Source of the DNA: Bacteroidota bacterium
GTDB taxonomy: Bacteria > Bacteroidota > Bacteroidia > AKYH767-A > 2013-40CM-41-45
Assembly (NCBI GenBank): GCA_016720655.1
Contig: JADKKE010000004.1
Span: 186,001 to 250,000 of the forward strand
Direction: 5' to 3'
DNA length: 64,000 nt
Shown here: in pieces, positions 45,593 through 54,735 of the stretch
Layout of the letters: each line of letters opens with the position of its first letter
Position numbering within the stretch: the first letter of the stretch is position 1
Notes under the pieces: generated by a model
Databases searched by the model: none
What the model saw: only the letters and a program-made list of their open reading frames with translations
What the model was told of the DNA's origin: nothing
Position numbers and translations under genes: made by a program

Positions 45593-46114
45593 ATGAAAAG
45601 AATTATTTCATGCATCGTTTTCCTGCTGATTGTTTCAGCAGCGAACGCACAGTTGTACGTGTTTGGTCTGGGAGTACGTGCAGGGAAATTTAATACCGGA
45701 GTATCGATCAAATCCTTTTTTAATGCGGATAATGCAACCGGGCTTTTGCTCGATGGTTACTACACCAATATTGCCTCCAAAGGATATACGGTGAAAGCTA
45801 TCCTTATCAAACAACTTCCATTCAAGATGCCAATTGTTCAAATTCCATTGGATTTCATTTATGGCGGTGGTATTCACGGTGCATATTTTCCCTATAACAA
45901 GCAAGGCTATTACAAAAGAAGAAATGGAGAGCCCGTTTATTATGATAAAAGTGTTGTTACCGCAGGTGTAGATGCAACAATTCAAATCGAATACCAGGTG
46001 AAGAAAATTGCTCCATTCACAATAGGAATTGACGTTGTCCCATACTATGAATTTTATAACCCTGGTCCGGAATGGATTGATTTCGGTGTGACTGTGCGTT
46101 ATGTTTTTCGATGA
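45593..46114 (+). CDS. Small outer-membrane beta-barrel protein
   Basis: 173 residues from the ATG at 45593. Signal peptide IISCIVFLLIVSAANAQ. The rest alternates short strands (YVFGLGVRAGKFNTGVSIKSFF, GLLLDGYYTNIASKGYTVKAILI, FIYGGGIHGAYFPY, FTIGIDVVPYYEFYNPGPEWIDFGVTVRYVF) as in eight-stranded OmpA-like barrels, ending with a terminal aromatic-rich strand. Its 3' end overlaps the convergent NadR-like gene by 16 bases. No function can be assigned. Confidence 0.7.
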   Translation: MKRIISCIVFLLIVSAANAQLYVFGLGVRAGKFNTGVSIKSFFNADNATGLLLDGYYTNIASKGYTVKAILIKQLPFKMPIVQIPLDFIYGGGIHGAYFPYNKQGYYKRRNGEPVYYDKSVVTAGVDATIQIEYQVKKIAPFTIGIDVVPYYEFYNPGPEWIDFGVTVRYVFR

Positions 46115-46638
46115 TCTGCTAAAAAAGAATCAATTTCATTTTTTGCATTCTTAAATCGCGAGGGACCACTGCCGGAGATTATACAATACCTGAATTTTCT
46201 TTTTTTTAATTCTGATTTATACCAGTTGAAAAAATATTCCCTACGTGATGGATTTTCCCGTACCGAATCCTGAACGAATGGTAAATCCGGATATAATAAA
46301 AGATACAAATCGTAGGCGCGATCCTGAATCAGTTGGTCAAGTTCTTTATTTGACTCCTGAAAAACATCTTCCATCCAGACTTTTGCAAGGATAGGATCGG
46401 TGTCCGCGAAAATGAGTGTATTTGCTTTTGTCATCAACTCATCTTCCTGCTTGCATTGTTCACGAATACTGAAAAGAATATCTTCCCTATCGTATTGCCT
46501 GCCGAGTGTTTCAACGTAATTTCTCGAGTGTTCGGGCACCCAGACAGTCTGAAAAGAGTCAGCCAATTCCTGTGCAAGTGTTGATTTGCCGGTAGATTCC
46601 GGTCCGAGGATGGCAACCCGTAAAATATCATTTTTCAT
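46099..46638 (-). CDS. NadR-like nucleoside kinase (AAA_28)
   Basis: 179 residues. The P-loop is GPESTGKSTLAQEL (~11-24), followed by VWVPEHSRNYVETLG, FADTDPILAKVWMEDVF and YDLYLLLYPDLPFVQDSVRENPSRREYFF, all as in the ribosylnicotinamide-kinase domain of NadR. The adenylyltransferase and repressor domains of full NadR are absent. Its ATG overlaps the PnuC-like stop by four bases, so transport and phosphorylation are coupled. Substrate may be ribosylnicotinamide, or thiamin given the neighbouring riboswitch. Confidence 0.85.
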   Translation of the reverse strand: MKNDILRVAILGPESTGKSTLAQELADSFQTVWVPEHSRNYVETLGRQYDREDILFSIREQCKQEDELMTKANTLIFADTDPILAKVWMEDVFQESNKELDQLIQDRAYDLYLLLYPDLPFVQDSVRENPSRREYFFNWYKSELKKRKFRYCIISGSGPSRFKNAKNEIDSFLADHRKT

Positions 46639-47276
46639 GTTTCTGTATCAGGCATTATTTTTTTCCATTTCACAAAACCACTCACTGCCATGACAAGAAA
46701 CACAACGTATAAGAATGCAGTCAAAGGAAGGTGTTTGAAGAAAAACAAAGGAACATAAATACTATTTGCAAAAATCCAGATGATCCAGTTTTCTATTTTC
46801 TTTTTTGCAACCATCCATTGAGCAACAAGACTTGCTGAAGTGAGTGCTGAATCGAGCCATGGAAGGGCAGCATCGGTATAGTGTTCAAAGAAATAGCCCA
46901 GAAAACAACTGCCTCCTAAAAAATAAAGCAGAACTTTCTTCCATTGATCGGGACTCATTTTCTCCGGCACAAAAACCTGTTTCTCCTCATTTTTTTTATT
47001 CCAGTTTATCCATCCAAAGATAAGCAGGAAAACATAGATACATTGCAATAATGAATCAGCATACAAACGAACAGATGGTGAAAAAAAAAGAATGGCATAC
47101 AAGATGACATTCACGATTCCAAGAGGAAAGCACCAGGCCGAATGAAGAACAGTTAACCAAACACCTGCAAGCCCGGTAAGCATTGCAACTATCTCTAATA
47201 AGGAAGTTTGTTGACCGAGCAGAAAAATTGGATCATGAAACACTACGCAAATATCAGCATCCTGTTGAAACTTCAA
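46635..47276 (-). CDS. PnuC/PnuT-family vitamin transporter
   Basis: Up to 213 residues; the first start is a TTG and a GTG at 47243 is also possible. About seven hydrophobic helices; the PnuC core is visible in MLTGLAGVWLTVLHSAWCFPLGIVNVILYAILFF, LLQCIYVFLLIFGWINW and WMVAKKKIENWIIWIFANSIYVPLFF. PnuC proteins move ribosylnicotinamide by facilitated diffusion; PnuT relatives move thiamin and trap it by phosphorylation. It is cotranscribed with the NadR-like kinase. Confidence 0.86.
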   Translation of the reverse strand: MKFQQDADICVVFHDPIFLLGQQTSLLEIVAMLTGLAGVWLTVLHSAWCFPLGIVNVILYAILFFSPSVRLYADSLLQCIYVFLLIFGWINWNKKNEEKQVFVPEKMSPDQWKKVLLYFLGGSCFLGYFFEHYTDAALPWLDSALTSASLVAQWMVAKKKIENWIIWIFANSIYVPLFFFKHLPLTAFLYVVFLVMAVSGFVKWKKIMPDTET

Positions 47277-47413
47277 TTGAATTTGGATTAAATTAAGAGG
47301 TTTAATTCTAATTGAATATACATAAATGAGAAAAATCCCCAGTTCTAAGCCTTTATGGTCATAGAATTGTCAGGAAATTACTGCAAATCTTGTATTTAAA
47401 TAATATTGTTGGA

Positions 47414-47446
47414 TATATTTGTATAATACCAAGGGGGGGGTATTAT
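47414..47446 (+). promoter_or_regulatory. Promoter and G8 inverted repeat upstream of the AraC gene
   Basis: TATATTTG (47414-47421) matches the -7 box. Directly after it ATAATACC (47423-47430) and GGTATTAT (47439-47446) are perfect 8-bp arms around AAGGGGGG, with eight consecutive G's (47433-47440). A T8 run (47461-47468) and a G6 run (47473-47478) follow before the ATG at 47487. Confidence 0.55.
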
Positions 47447-47486
47447 TCAAAGCCGAATAATTTTTTTTAATCGGGGGGCTTAAACT

Positions 47487-48409
47487 ATGGCACTACTAAG
47501 CAAATTCATCGATTCCCTTAATGTACACCTATACCGTACAGCGTTCAGAGAAGTCGTGCATCCTGTCAAACTGAATGGGAGTTTTGATAAACACAATGTT
47601 ATTATCCATTTGAATAAAGGTAAACTCCTTGTAGGTCCCGAGGATGAAGTGATGCCTCAGGATAGTTTTTATTTTTTTCCTGCCGGACAACCCATCTATG
47701 TCAAGCATGCAAATGGAATTACCATGATCTGGGACCGGATGGATTTAAAGACGACGATCATCGGTCACGTTTTCTTCGTATCATTTCCGGACTTGAGGAT
47801 GTGAGTCAGATGAAGGAAGTGTTTACCATACTTGCATTTGATGTGATGCTCTACGATGCAATTCCCTTTTTTGAAGTATTGGGCATGCCACCATTTGCAC
47901 TCACAAAAGATGAAGAGTTTGGATTCCTTGTCAAACACATTGCCTTGGAAAATGAACAAAACAAATTGGGTCGTGAAAAATTAATCCGGAATTACATGGA
48001 GGAAATCATGATTCATATGTGTCGGTACATTGAATCACAGGAAAAATTTAAAAAGTATACGGATAAACTCGAATTTCTTTCGGATCGAAGGCTCGTGGAT
48101 ATTGTCAAGCATATTCAGGAAAATCTGGAAAAGGATTTGTCGAACAAAACGATTGCAAACATTGCCTATGTGTCTGAAGATTATGTAGGGCAATTTTTCA
48201 AATCGCTTACCGGAAAAAACCTGCAGGATTATATAGAGAACCAGCGTCTGGACAGGGCCATGTTTTTATTGCGTACACAGCCCGACAACATCCAGGAAAT
48301 CGCACATCGCGTTGGATTTAAAGACCCCGCTTATTTTAGCCGTCGGTTTAAAATGAAGTTTGGGGCAAATGCAAATTCGATCCGGCAGAATAAGAATCAA
48401 CTGGTGTGA
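47487..48409 (+). CDS. AraC-family transcriptional regulator, apparent single-base frameshift
   Basis: Two frames combine into one protein of about 307 residues. The first (to 47804) is a cupin-like sensor half: HNVIIHLNKGKLLVGPEDEVMPQDSFYFFPAGQPIYVKH. The second carries ISGLEDVSQMKEVFTILAFDV, a linker helix and an AraC DNA-binding domain (IANIAYVSEDYVGQFFKSLTGKNLQDYIENQRLDRAMFLL; IQEIAHRVGFKDPAYFSRRFKMKFG). One base added near 47715 joins them through NYHDLGPDGFKDDDHRSRF. Without it the sensor is cut off. Probably an assembly error. The leader has unusual G runs. Confidence 0.83.
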
Positions 48410-48447
48410 AGCATGGTTATTATTTGCCAGGAAAAATAATTTCAGAA

Positions 48448-49194
48448 TTATAGTATCAAAGAATGTGTTGCTGCAGCCATTTCTGCTATGAGTGATGGCT
48501 CTTTCTCGATTGCATTTCCAACCACAATAATATCCGCTCCTGCATTGCATTGATCAATGGCTTTTTCCGCAGTGCGAATTCCGCCACCGACAATCAAGGG
48601 AGTGTTGATTGTATTCCTGACTGTTGTAATCATTGACTTACTCACCGGAAATCGTGCACCACTACCGGCATCCATGTACATAATTTTCAATCCGAGCATT
48701 TCCCCGGCAAGAGCGGTACATGCTGCGATATCGTCTTTGTCATGAGGAATAGGGAAAGTATTGCTCATATAACTTACTGATGTGGGTGAGCCGCTATCAA
48801 TAAGCATGTAGCCGGTTGGAAGGATTTCGATTCCGCTGCGTTTAAGTAATGGGGCAGTGATCACATGTCGTCCAATCAGCATTTCCGGGTTCCTTCCACT
48901 GATGAGGGAAAGAAAAAGAATCGCATCTGCTTTTTCAGAAATCTGCATTGTATTCCCTGGAAAAAGGATAACAGGGATGTTGCTGTTTTTTTTCAAAACG
49001 GAAACACAAGCATCAAGGTCTCCATGGGTGAGAATACTACTGCCGACAAAAAAATAATCAACAGCTGCATCCAAAGCCTGAGTCGCAAGTTTCTCACATT
49101 GTGCAAGGGATGTCTTGTCAGGATCTACCAGTATGGCCAGCGACTTTCGGTGATTCGATTTTGCGAAATGGATACGATCAAAAACTGTTGACAT
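48448..49194 (-). CDS. pcrB: Heptaprenylglyceryl/geranylgeranylglyceryl phosphate synthase (PcrB)
   Basis: 248 residues of TIM-barrel type. AILVDPDKTSLAQCEKLA, DYFFVGSSILTHGDLDACV, PVILFPGNTMQISEKADAILFLSLISGRNPEMLIG, the YMDAGSGARFPV loop and the phosphate-binding PLIVGGGIRTAEKAIDQCNAGADIIVVGNAIE are all present. It joins an isoprenyl diphosphate to glycerol-1-phosphate. In Firmicutes PcrB makes a heptaprenyl ether; the Bacteroidota product is a geranylgeranyl-type ether lipid by published work on relatives, not shown here. Downstream of the Sfp-type gene. Confidence 0.92.
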   Translation of the reverse strand: MSTVFDRIHFAKSNHRKSLAILVDPDKTSLAQCEKLATQALDAAVDYFFVGSSILTHGDLDACVSVLKKNSNIPVILFPGNTMQISEKADAILFLSLISGRNPEMLIGRHVITAPLLKRSGIEILPTGYMLIDSGSPTSVSYMSNTFPIPHDKDDIAACTALAGEMLGLKIMYMDAGSGARFPVSKSMITTVRNTINTPLIVGGGIRTAEKAIDQCNAGADIIVVGNAIEKEPSLIAEMAAATHSLIL

Positions 49195-49244
49195 ACAATT
49201 AAATATAAACGAAGATACAATAATCCTGAATTATTTTGCTTTCC

Positions 49245-49877
49245 TCAGGAACTGATCGCCCAGGCCAGCATTCGTTCTTCTAATTTTTCGTATTGAACAT
49301 TGAATGTTTTGTCAAAATCTTTCTTGTGAAATCTTGCCTGGACAGATCCTGCGTTTTTATATTGAAATGAATCGACATTCATGTGTTTTCGAAAATCAAC
49401 ATCTCCTTTACCATATATTTTATACAACACTTCTTTTGCTCCCCAAATCACATGCAGATGTTCGTTCTTGTGTTCTATAGGAATATCCTTTGCTTCTTTT
49501 TCATTCACAAATTTATGCGCGATCTTTTGAATGGCCGGACGAATCGTTTCAAGATCGATTCCGACATGTTGCATCGGTGAAAGTAGAATAGCTACATATT
49601 CCTGAGTGTGTGAAATGGAAATTGACAAACTATTGCCAAGAGTTGGTTTCCCTTTTTCATCATAAGTGATCGACAAGGGAGAGAACTGGTACAGTTGATT
49701 CACAAGAACCCTCACTGTCAGATATTCTCTTCTTCGGTTTTCACTTTTAAAATTCTGCAAGATGGATTGCTCCGCTTCTGTTAGTCGGGATTGTCCTACC
49801 AAAGTATCAAATGGCTCCAGGCTCTGCCAAATCCCCAAAACATGATCTTTTCCTTCCTTTTTTAAAACAATCGGCAT
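49245..49877 (-). CDS. 4'-phosphopantetheinyl transferase superfamily protein
   Basis: 210 residues, Sfp-like in sequence though short. YLTVRVLVNQL, KPTLGNSLSISISHTQEYVAILLSP, the Mg-binding GIDLETIRPAIQKIAHKFVNEKEA and WGAKEVLYKIYGKGDVDF are typical. It transfers phosphopantetheine from CoA to a carrier protein, probably a fatty-acid or secondary-metabolite ACP. Divergent from ahcY, upstream of pcrB on the same strand. Carrier unknown. Confidence 0.88.
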   Translation of the reverse strand: MPIVLKKEGKDHVLGIWQSLEPFDTLVGQSRLTEAEQSILQNFKSENRRREYLTVRVLVNQLYQFSPLSITYDEKGKPTLGNSLSISISHTQEYVAILLSPMQHVGIDLETIRPAIQKIAHKFVNEKEAKDIPIEHKNEHLHVIWGAKEVLYKIYGKGDVDFRKHMNVDSFQYKNAGSVQARFHKKDFDKTFNVQYEKLEERMLAWAISS

Positions 49878-49942
49878 GCAGTCTTGTTGATTTATTCAAG
49901 ATCCAAAAATACGAAGGATTATGCGGTTTTTCCGTCATTTCC

Positions 49943-49973
49943 TTTGCAATCCTTAGCCCTTTGCTTATCTTTG
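49943..49973 (+). promoter_or_regulatory. Promoter of ahcY
   Basis: TTTG (49943-49946), a 19-base spacer, TATCTTTG (49966-49973), 43 bases before the ATG. An excellent match to the Bacteroidota consensus. Confidence 0.75.
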
Positions 49974-50016
49974 CAGCCTGAAATTCAAGACTATCCAAAA
50001 AAACCATTTATTTACC

Positions 50017-51339
50017 ATGGCAAACACCACAACAGTAGACAAATTCGTGAAATACAAAGTAAAAGACATTTCTCTGGCCGAATGGGGCCGTAAAGAAATC
50101 ACATTGGCCGAAGCAGAAATGCCGGGTTTGATGTCACTCCGAGAAGAATATGGCAAACAAAAGCCTTTGAAAGGTGCCCGGATCGCCGGTTGTCTGCACA
50201 TGACTATCCAAACAGCTGTTCTCATCGAAACACTCGTTGAGCTGGGAGCTGAAGTTACATGGTCCTCTTGCAACATCTTCTCAACTCAGGATCACGCCGC
50301 TGCGGCAATTGCTGCTGCCGGTATTTCTGTATATGCCTGGAAAGGGATGAATGCGGAAGAATTTGACTGGTGTATCGAACAGACACTTTTCTTTGGTGAA
50401 GATCGCAAGCCATTGAACATGATCCTGGATGATGGTGGTGACCTTACAAACATGGTTCTTGATAAATTTCCTGAACTTGTTCAGGGAATCAAAGGACTTT
50501 CTGAAGAAACAACAACTGGTGTTCACCGTTTGCACGAACGAGTTAAAAACGGAACATTGTTGATGCCTGCTATCAACATCAATGACTCAGTTACGAAATC
50601 GAAATTCGATAATAAATACGGTTGCCGTGAATCACTTGTTGATGCGATCCGTCGCGCAACCGATTTGATGCTTGCCGGAAAAATTGCCGTTGTTGCCGGT
50701 TTCGGTGATGTTGGTAAAGGTTCTGCTGAATCATTGAAGGATTCTAAAGTTCGTGTGATCGTTACTGAAATCGATCCGATCTGTGCATTGCAGGCAGCGA
50801 TGGAAGGTTATGAAGTGAAAAAGATGGACGATGCAGTGAAGGAAGCAGATATTATTGTTACGGCTACCGGAAACTACAACATCATTAAAGATCGTCATTT
50901 CAAGGCGATGAAGCACAATGCGATCGTTTGTAACATCGGCCACTTCGATAATGAAATTGATATGGCTTGGTTAAACAAAAATCATGGCGCATCGAAAGAC
51001 ACGATCAAGCCACAAGTAGATAAATATACGATTGATGGGAAAGACATTATCGTGCTTGCCGAAGGACGTCTTGTGAATCTCGGTTGTGCAATGGGACATC
51101 CTTCCTTTGTCATGTCAAACTCTTTCACGAACCAAACGATGGCTCAACTTGAGTTGTGGCAGAATCATAGTAAATACGAGAATAAAGTTTATACACTTCC
51201 AAAACATCTCGATGAGAAAGTTGCTCGTTTACACCTGAAGAAAATCGGTGTTGAGCTCGATGAACTCACTGATGAGCAGGCAAAATATATTGGTGTGCAA
51301 AAATCCGGTCCGTTCAAATCTGAACATTACCGTTACTAA
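50017..51339 (+). CDS. ahcY: Adenosylhomocysteinase
   Basis: 440 residues. The catalytic domain shows GARIAGCLHMTIQTAVLIETL and SCNIFSTQDHAAAAIA with the catalytic Asp/His; the NAD domain shows VVAGFGDVGKGSAESLKDSKVRVIVTEIDPICALQA; NIGHFDNEID and LVNLGCAMGHPSFVMSNSF follow, ending in the conserved SGPFKSEHYRY tail. It hydrolyses S-adenosylhomocysteine to adenosine and homocysteine. It has a strong promoter and terminator, and codon use appears highly regular, as for an abundant protein. Confidence 0.97.
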   Translation: MANTTTVDKFVKYKVKDISLAEWGRKEITLAEAEMPGLMSLREEYGKQKPLKGARIAGCLHMTIQTAVLIETLVELGAEVTWSSCNIFSTQDHAAAAIAAAGISVYAWKGMNAEEFDWCIEQTLFFGEDRKPLNMILDDGGDLTNMVLDKFPELVQGIKGLSEETTTGVHRLHERVKNGTLLMPAININDSVTKSKFDNKYGCRESLVDAIRRATDLMLAGKIAVVAGFGDVGKGSAESLKDSKVRVIVTEIDPICALQAAMEGYEVKKMDDAVKEADIIVTATGNYNIIKDRHFKAMKHNAIVCNIGHFDNEIDMAWLNKNHGASKDTIKPQVDKYTIDGKDIIVLAEGRLVNLGCAMGHPSFVMSNSFTNQTMAQLELWQNHSKYENKVYTLPKHLDEKVARLHLKKIGVELDELTDEQAKYIGVQKSGPFKSEHYRY

Positions 51340-51357
51340 GAGGAATTATTTTTTATT

Positions 51358-51402
51358 CAATAGGCGATGGAGAGTTTTCTTCATCGCCTATTTTATTTTC
51401 AA
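51358..51402 (+). terminator. Terminator of ahcY
   Basis: AATAGGCGATG and CATCGCCTATT form an 11-bp stem, followed by TTATTTT; 20 bases after the ahcY stop. Confidence 0.88.
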
Positions 51403-51555
51403 TTATTCTACTCGCGTTAATCGCAGAGGATGCAATAAAAAAATTTTCTATGCAAACTTTGCTTTAATCTGTGTGGAGGAAATAAATTTCTTTTTTACAT
51501 AGTCGATTTATAAAGCACAGAACACAAAGAGCGTTGAAGATCTATGTTTTGTTGG

Positions 51556-52587
51556 TCAATAGGTAGCCAGGCTGATTGGCGCTTTCTGTGCGTCTGCAGG
51601 AACTTCCCCCGAAAGAGCATTGAGAAAAGAAACGATGAAACGAATTTCTTCTTCATCCAATTCCTTGTCGAGCTGGGTCTTTGCCATAATTTTAACAGCG
51701 GTACTCAGGTACTCAACACTGCCATCATGAAAATAAGGATATGTCCTCCCGATATTCCTTAGGCCGGCAACTTTAAATTTGTCTTTATCTTCCAAAGCAC
51801 CTGTTTTGTTTTTCAGTCCCTCGTCCTGGTGAGTGCTGCCGGTTAGCGGATGATAATCGTGAGCTTCACCAAATTTGCGAACCATGGAACCTCCCAGCAT
51901 TGTTCCCCCATGGCAGTCGGTGCATCCTGTTTTGATAAAAAGCCTGAGCCCTTCACGTTCATCATACGAAAGCGCGTATACATTTCCCATCAGGAATTTA
52001 TCCAATGCGGAAGGTGTAATCAAAGTACGTTCAAATGCAACAATCGACTTCTGGAGATTTCGCAAGGTCAGTGCTGTATCGGCATGGGGGAATGCAGCTT
52101 CAAATAATTTGTTGTATTCCGGAATTTCAGCAATCCTTTTGGAAAGAATATCCTGATGTGGAATCGCAAGACTGTCTTGATTCTGGCTATCCTCAAAAGT
52201 TCCATCCCAATTTGAGACGTGATTCATGATAGCATTGAGAACTGTCGGAACATTCCTCACAATTTCTTTCTGTGAACTTGCAATCGTAGTGGGTTTGTTA
52301 TCGACACCGGCTGTAGAAAGATTGTGACATGAGTTGCAGCTGTAAGTCCCAAATTTCGAAAGCCTTGGATCATAATACAACATTTTGCCCAAACTGATTT
52401 GCTGAGCAGTTTCGGAACGATCGTATTGCAATTGTTCCAATGGGAGAGGCTGAAAGAATTTTTTTGCTTCGACAATGAGCGCTTCGTTTGCTTTTTTGTC
52501 GAGCTCATTGTAATCTATTTCAGGAGGTGAGTCATGACATCCGTAAATCAGAAAAATTAAAAAGACGACGACAGATACTTTTTTCAT
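51556..52587 (-). CDS. Di-haem cytochrome-c peroxidase
   Basis: 343 residues from the ATG at 52587, with a lipoprotein-type signal (VVVFLIFLIYGC). Two haem sites are seen: CNSCH (~residue 83) and CTDCH (~residue 227). Other family features are LGKMLYYDPRLSKFGTYS, NVPTVLNAIMNHVSNWDG and FKVAGLRNIGRTYPYFHDGSVEYLSTAV. It reduces hydrogen peroxide with electrons from a cytochrome or quinol chain, in the periplasm or anchored to the membrane. Stands alone. Confidence 0.9.
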   Translation of the reverse strand: MKKVSVVVFLIFLIYGCHDSPPEIDYNELDKKANEALIVEAKKFFQPLPLEQLQYDRSETAQQISLGKMLYYDPRLSKFGTYSCNSCHNLSTAGVDNKPTTIASSQKEIVRNVPTVLNAIMNHVSNWDGTFEDSQNQDSLAIPHQDILSKRIAEIPEYNKLFEAAFPHADTALTLRNLQKSIVAFERTLITPSALDKFLMGNVYALSYDEREGLRLFIKTGCTDCHGGTMLGGSMVRKFGEAHDYHPLTGSTHQDEGLKNKTGALEDKDKFKVAGLRNIGRTYPYFHDGSVEYLSTAVKIMAKTQLDKELDEEEIRFIVSFLNALSGEVPADAQKAPISLATY

Positions 52588-52822
52588 CGGATGGAAAATC
52601 AATCTAATTTACCTGGTTTATTTTTAGTGAAGAATGACTACTGTCATGCATTGATTTTTGAGGTAATTTAATTGATTTCGGAAGAAAAATTCCTCGCTGG
52701 CTTGCGGATCATTTTCCTCCTACGATACAATCACTTAAGAGTTGCGTTGAACATGTCTTGTATTGGCAGAGTGAATGTTTTTCTATTCGTGGTACTGTCA
52801 TTCTTGCGCTTAGCATTGTAAA

Positions 52823-52860
52823 ACAAAAAGAGGAGTCACCATTGGCAACCCCTCTTTTCG
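52823..52860. terminator. Terminator between peroxidase leader and subtilase gene
   Basis: AAAAAGAGG...CCTCTTTT flank a GGTTGCC/GGTGACT-type inner stem around CCATTGG; A-run and T-run on the two sides. Serves the subtilase gene on the minus strand. Confidence 0.6.
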
Positions 52861-52880
52861 AATGATGAAAAATTGCCTCT

Positions 52881-54428
52881 TTAATATGTTGATGCCAGCG
52901 CGACTGCAGCACCTGCATTGATATTTCCATAACCCCGACTGGAATTTGGACTTGGATAATACTGTGCAGTTTGTTGCATTGCAGTAATAATTTGAGCACG
53001 TGTGAGCGTGGGTTTAACTGACCAAATCACACCGGCAATTCCGGCAGTGATTGCAGTAGCACAGGAAGAACCTCCAATATAGTTTGAATTGAAACCGCTT
53101 GGAGCAAGGGATAAGGATGTTCTGTTTGAACTGGCATTCCTTTGCATTGGGATTGTGAAATCAACCTGGCTACCATCGTGACAATCGCTGCATGTGGAAC
53201 CACTTTCTTTTACTCCTGTTACAGCCTGACATTGACTCAAGGCTGCCGGATAAATTACTCCCCACCAGCTTGTCCAGCTGAAGGATGTTCCTGCAGCTGC
53301 AAAAATTAGTTTGCCTTTGTTGTATGCATAGGTAACCCCATCTTTCAGGGTTCCACTGGAAAAAGGTGTTCCGATGGACATGCTGATAATTTTTATGTCG
53401 TTGAGATCACCCATTCGAATCAATGCGTTTTTCACGCCTGATAATTCTGCAGATGCATCAAGCACGACATCATCACATCCACGGATAAAATGAAGATTTG
53501 CTTTGTATGCGACACCTGTTGTTGCATTCTGTGCATTGCGCGGACCGGCAGCCAGACCGGCCATTGAAGTACCGTGCGTGCAGGAAGTGTATGCACTTGT
53601 CCCATAAGTGTAATCCGTTGTGATGCTTCTTCCGACATTGCTCATTCCGTCATTAAACATACTGCCGAGTAAGGTTTGTGAAGAACTGATTCCTGCATCA
53701 ATTACTCCGATGCGAATTCCTTCTCCCTGAGCAGTATTCCAGGCAGTTGGAATATTGACATTATTGAAATCCCAGGGAAGTTTGCAACCCGGGGTGATGG
53801 TCGTAAAATCTGCTGCATTCACTGTTGTTGTAGATCCGCTGCATCCGGATGAAGAACGATCGTTCCAGGCAGCAGGCCAGTATCCATAGGGTTCGATATA
53901 TCTGACATTTTTCAAGTTGAATAGTTGTGTGAGAACATCTTTGTCAGTGACACGCAGTACAAGAATTGGTAGTACCTGATCATCTTCGACTATGATGTCG
54001 TTGAGTGTTACTGTCTGACCATTTTTATTGAGACCTTTTACTACCAAATCCAACAGTGCATCGTGAACGGATTTCCATTCTTTGCTTTGTAAATTGAGTT
54101 GATGAATTATTGGATCTATGTTTTCGATGTTCGCCGGCTTGTAGCCAAGAACGACCTGATTCGTCAGACTTGCCGCACTCCAGAGTGTTCTCATGTCGGT
54201 CCATTCCCAATGGAAATCTTTCCGCTCTGATTGAAGAGTGATTATTTTGTTATCCAGATCCTGGCGATTGTAAGCCAGTTCTTTTGGTACAGCTACTGTA
54301 GCTGATTTTTGAACCAGGACATCCTGGTTTAATTCAGATTGAGGAGATGCCTGATTGTCGTCAAGTCGATTACAACCTGCTACAACAACTATAAATGTCA
54401 GCAGGAAAATGTGGTAGATTTTCTTCAT
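52881..54428 (-). CDS. S8 (subtilisin-like) serine protease, lipoprotein
   Basis: 515 residues from the ATG at 54428. A lipobox (FIVVVAGC) suggests lipid anchoring. After a ~170-residue prosegment the catalytic triad motifs are present: Asp in RIGVIDAGISS, His in CTHGTSMAGLAAG, Ser in GGSSCATAITAGIAG. Extra cysteines (SGCSG, TPGCKLP, GCDDV, TCSDCHDG) may form disulfides. An exported protease, function unknown; it lacks a T9SS domain, unlike the window's other proteases. Confidence 0.92.
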   Translation of the reverse strand: MKKIYHIFLLTFIVVVAGCNRLDDNQASPQSELNQDVLVQKSATVAVPKELAYNRQDLDNKIITLQSERKDFHWEWTDMRTLWSAASLTNQVVLGYKPANIENIDPIIHQLNLQSKEWKSVHDALLDLVVKGLNKNGQTVTLNDIIVEDDQVLPILVLRVTDKDVLTQLFNLKNVRYIEPYGYWPAAWNDRSSSGCSGSTTTVNAADFTTITPGCKLPWDFNNVNIPTAWNTAQGEGIRIGVIDAGISSSQTLLGSMFNDGMSNVGRSITTDYTYGTSAYTSCTHGTSMAGLAAGPRNAQNATTGVAYKANLHFIRGCDDVVLDASAELSGVKNALIRMGDLNDIKIISMSIGTPFSSGTLKDGVTYAYNKGKLIFAAAGTSFSWTSWWGVIYPAALSQCQAVTGVKESGSTCSDCHDGSQVDFTIPMQRNASSNRTSLSLAPSGFNSNYIGGSSCATAITAGIAGVIWSVKPTLTRAQIITAMQQTAQYYPSPNSSRGYGNINAGAAVALASTY

Positions 54429-54735
54429 GTTAATTGTGTTATGTTTGATTTTAGTGGATGTAATTTTTCGGCCCGGTTTCATACAAAAATTTAAGGTGCC
54501 GGCTCTTGCCCTCTAATTTAGAAAAGATCTTTGAATTGACAATTTCTTGCAAGAGTTCGGGACTGAGGAAATGTAATTTTATTGTATTTTGGGTGGAAAA
54601 ATATGTCTTTCAGATTCCGGTTATAAAAATGAGGATAGTCCTTTGTTGATGCCATGAAATCTTAGCAACTATAATGTTCAATATTTGCACATTTTTCCAG
54701 AAGGAAAATGGATGCAGTCAAAATGAATTATTCCT

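Noticed and set aside
54483..54735. Promoter or RNA upstream of the TMEM175 gene
   Set aside because: The only -7-like word, AATATTTG, lacks the first T and a spaced -33 box.
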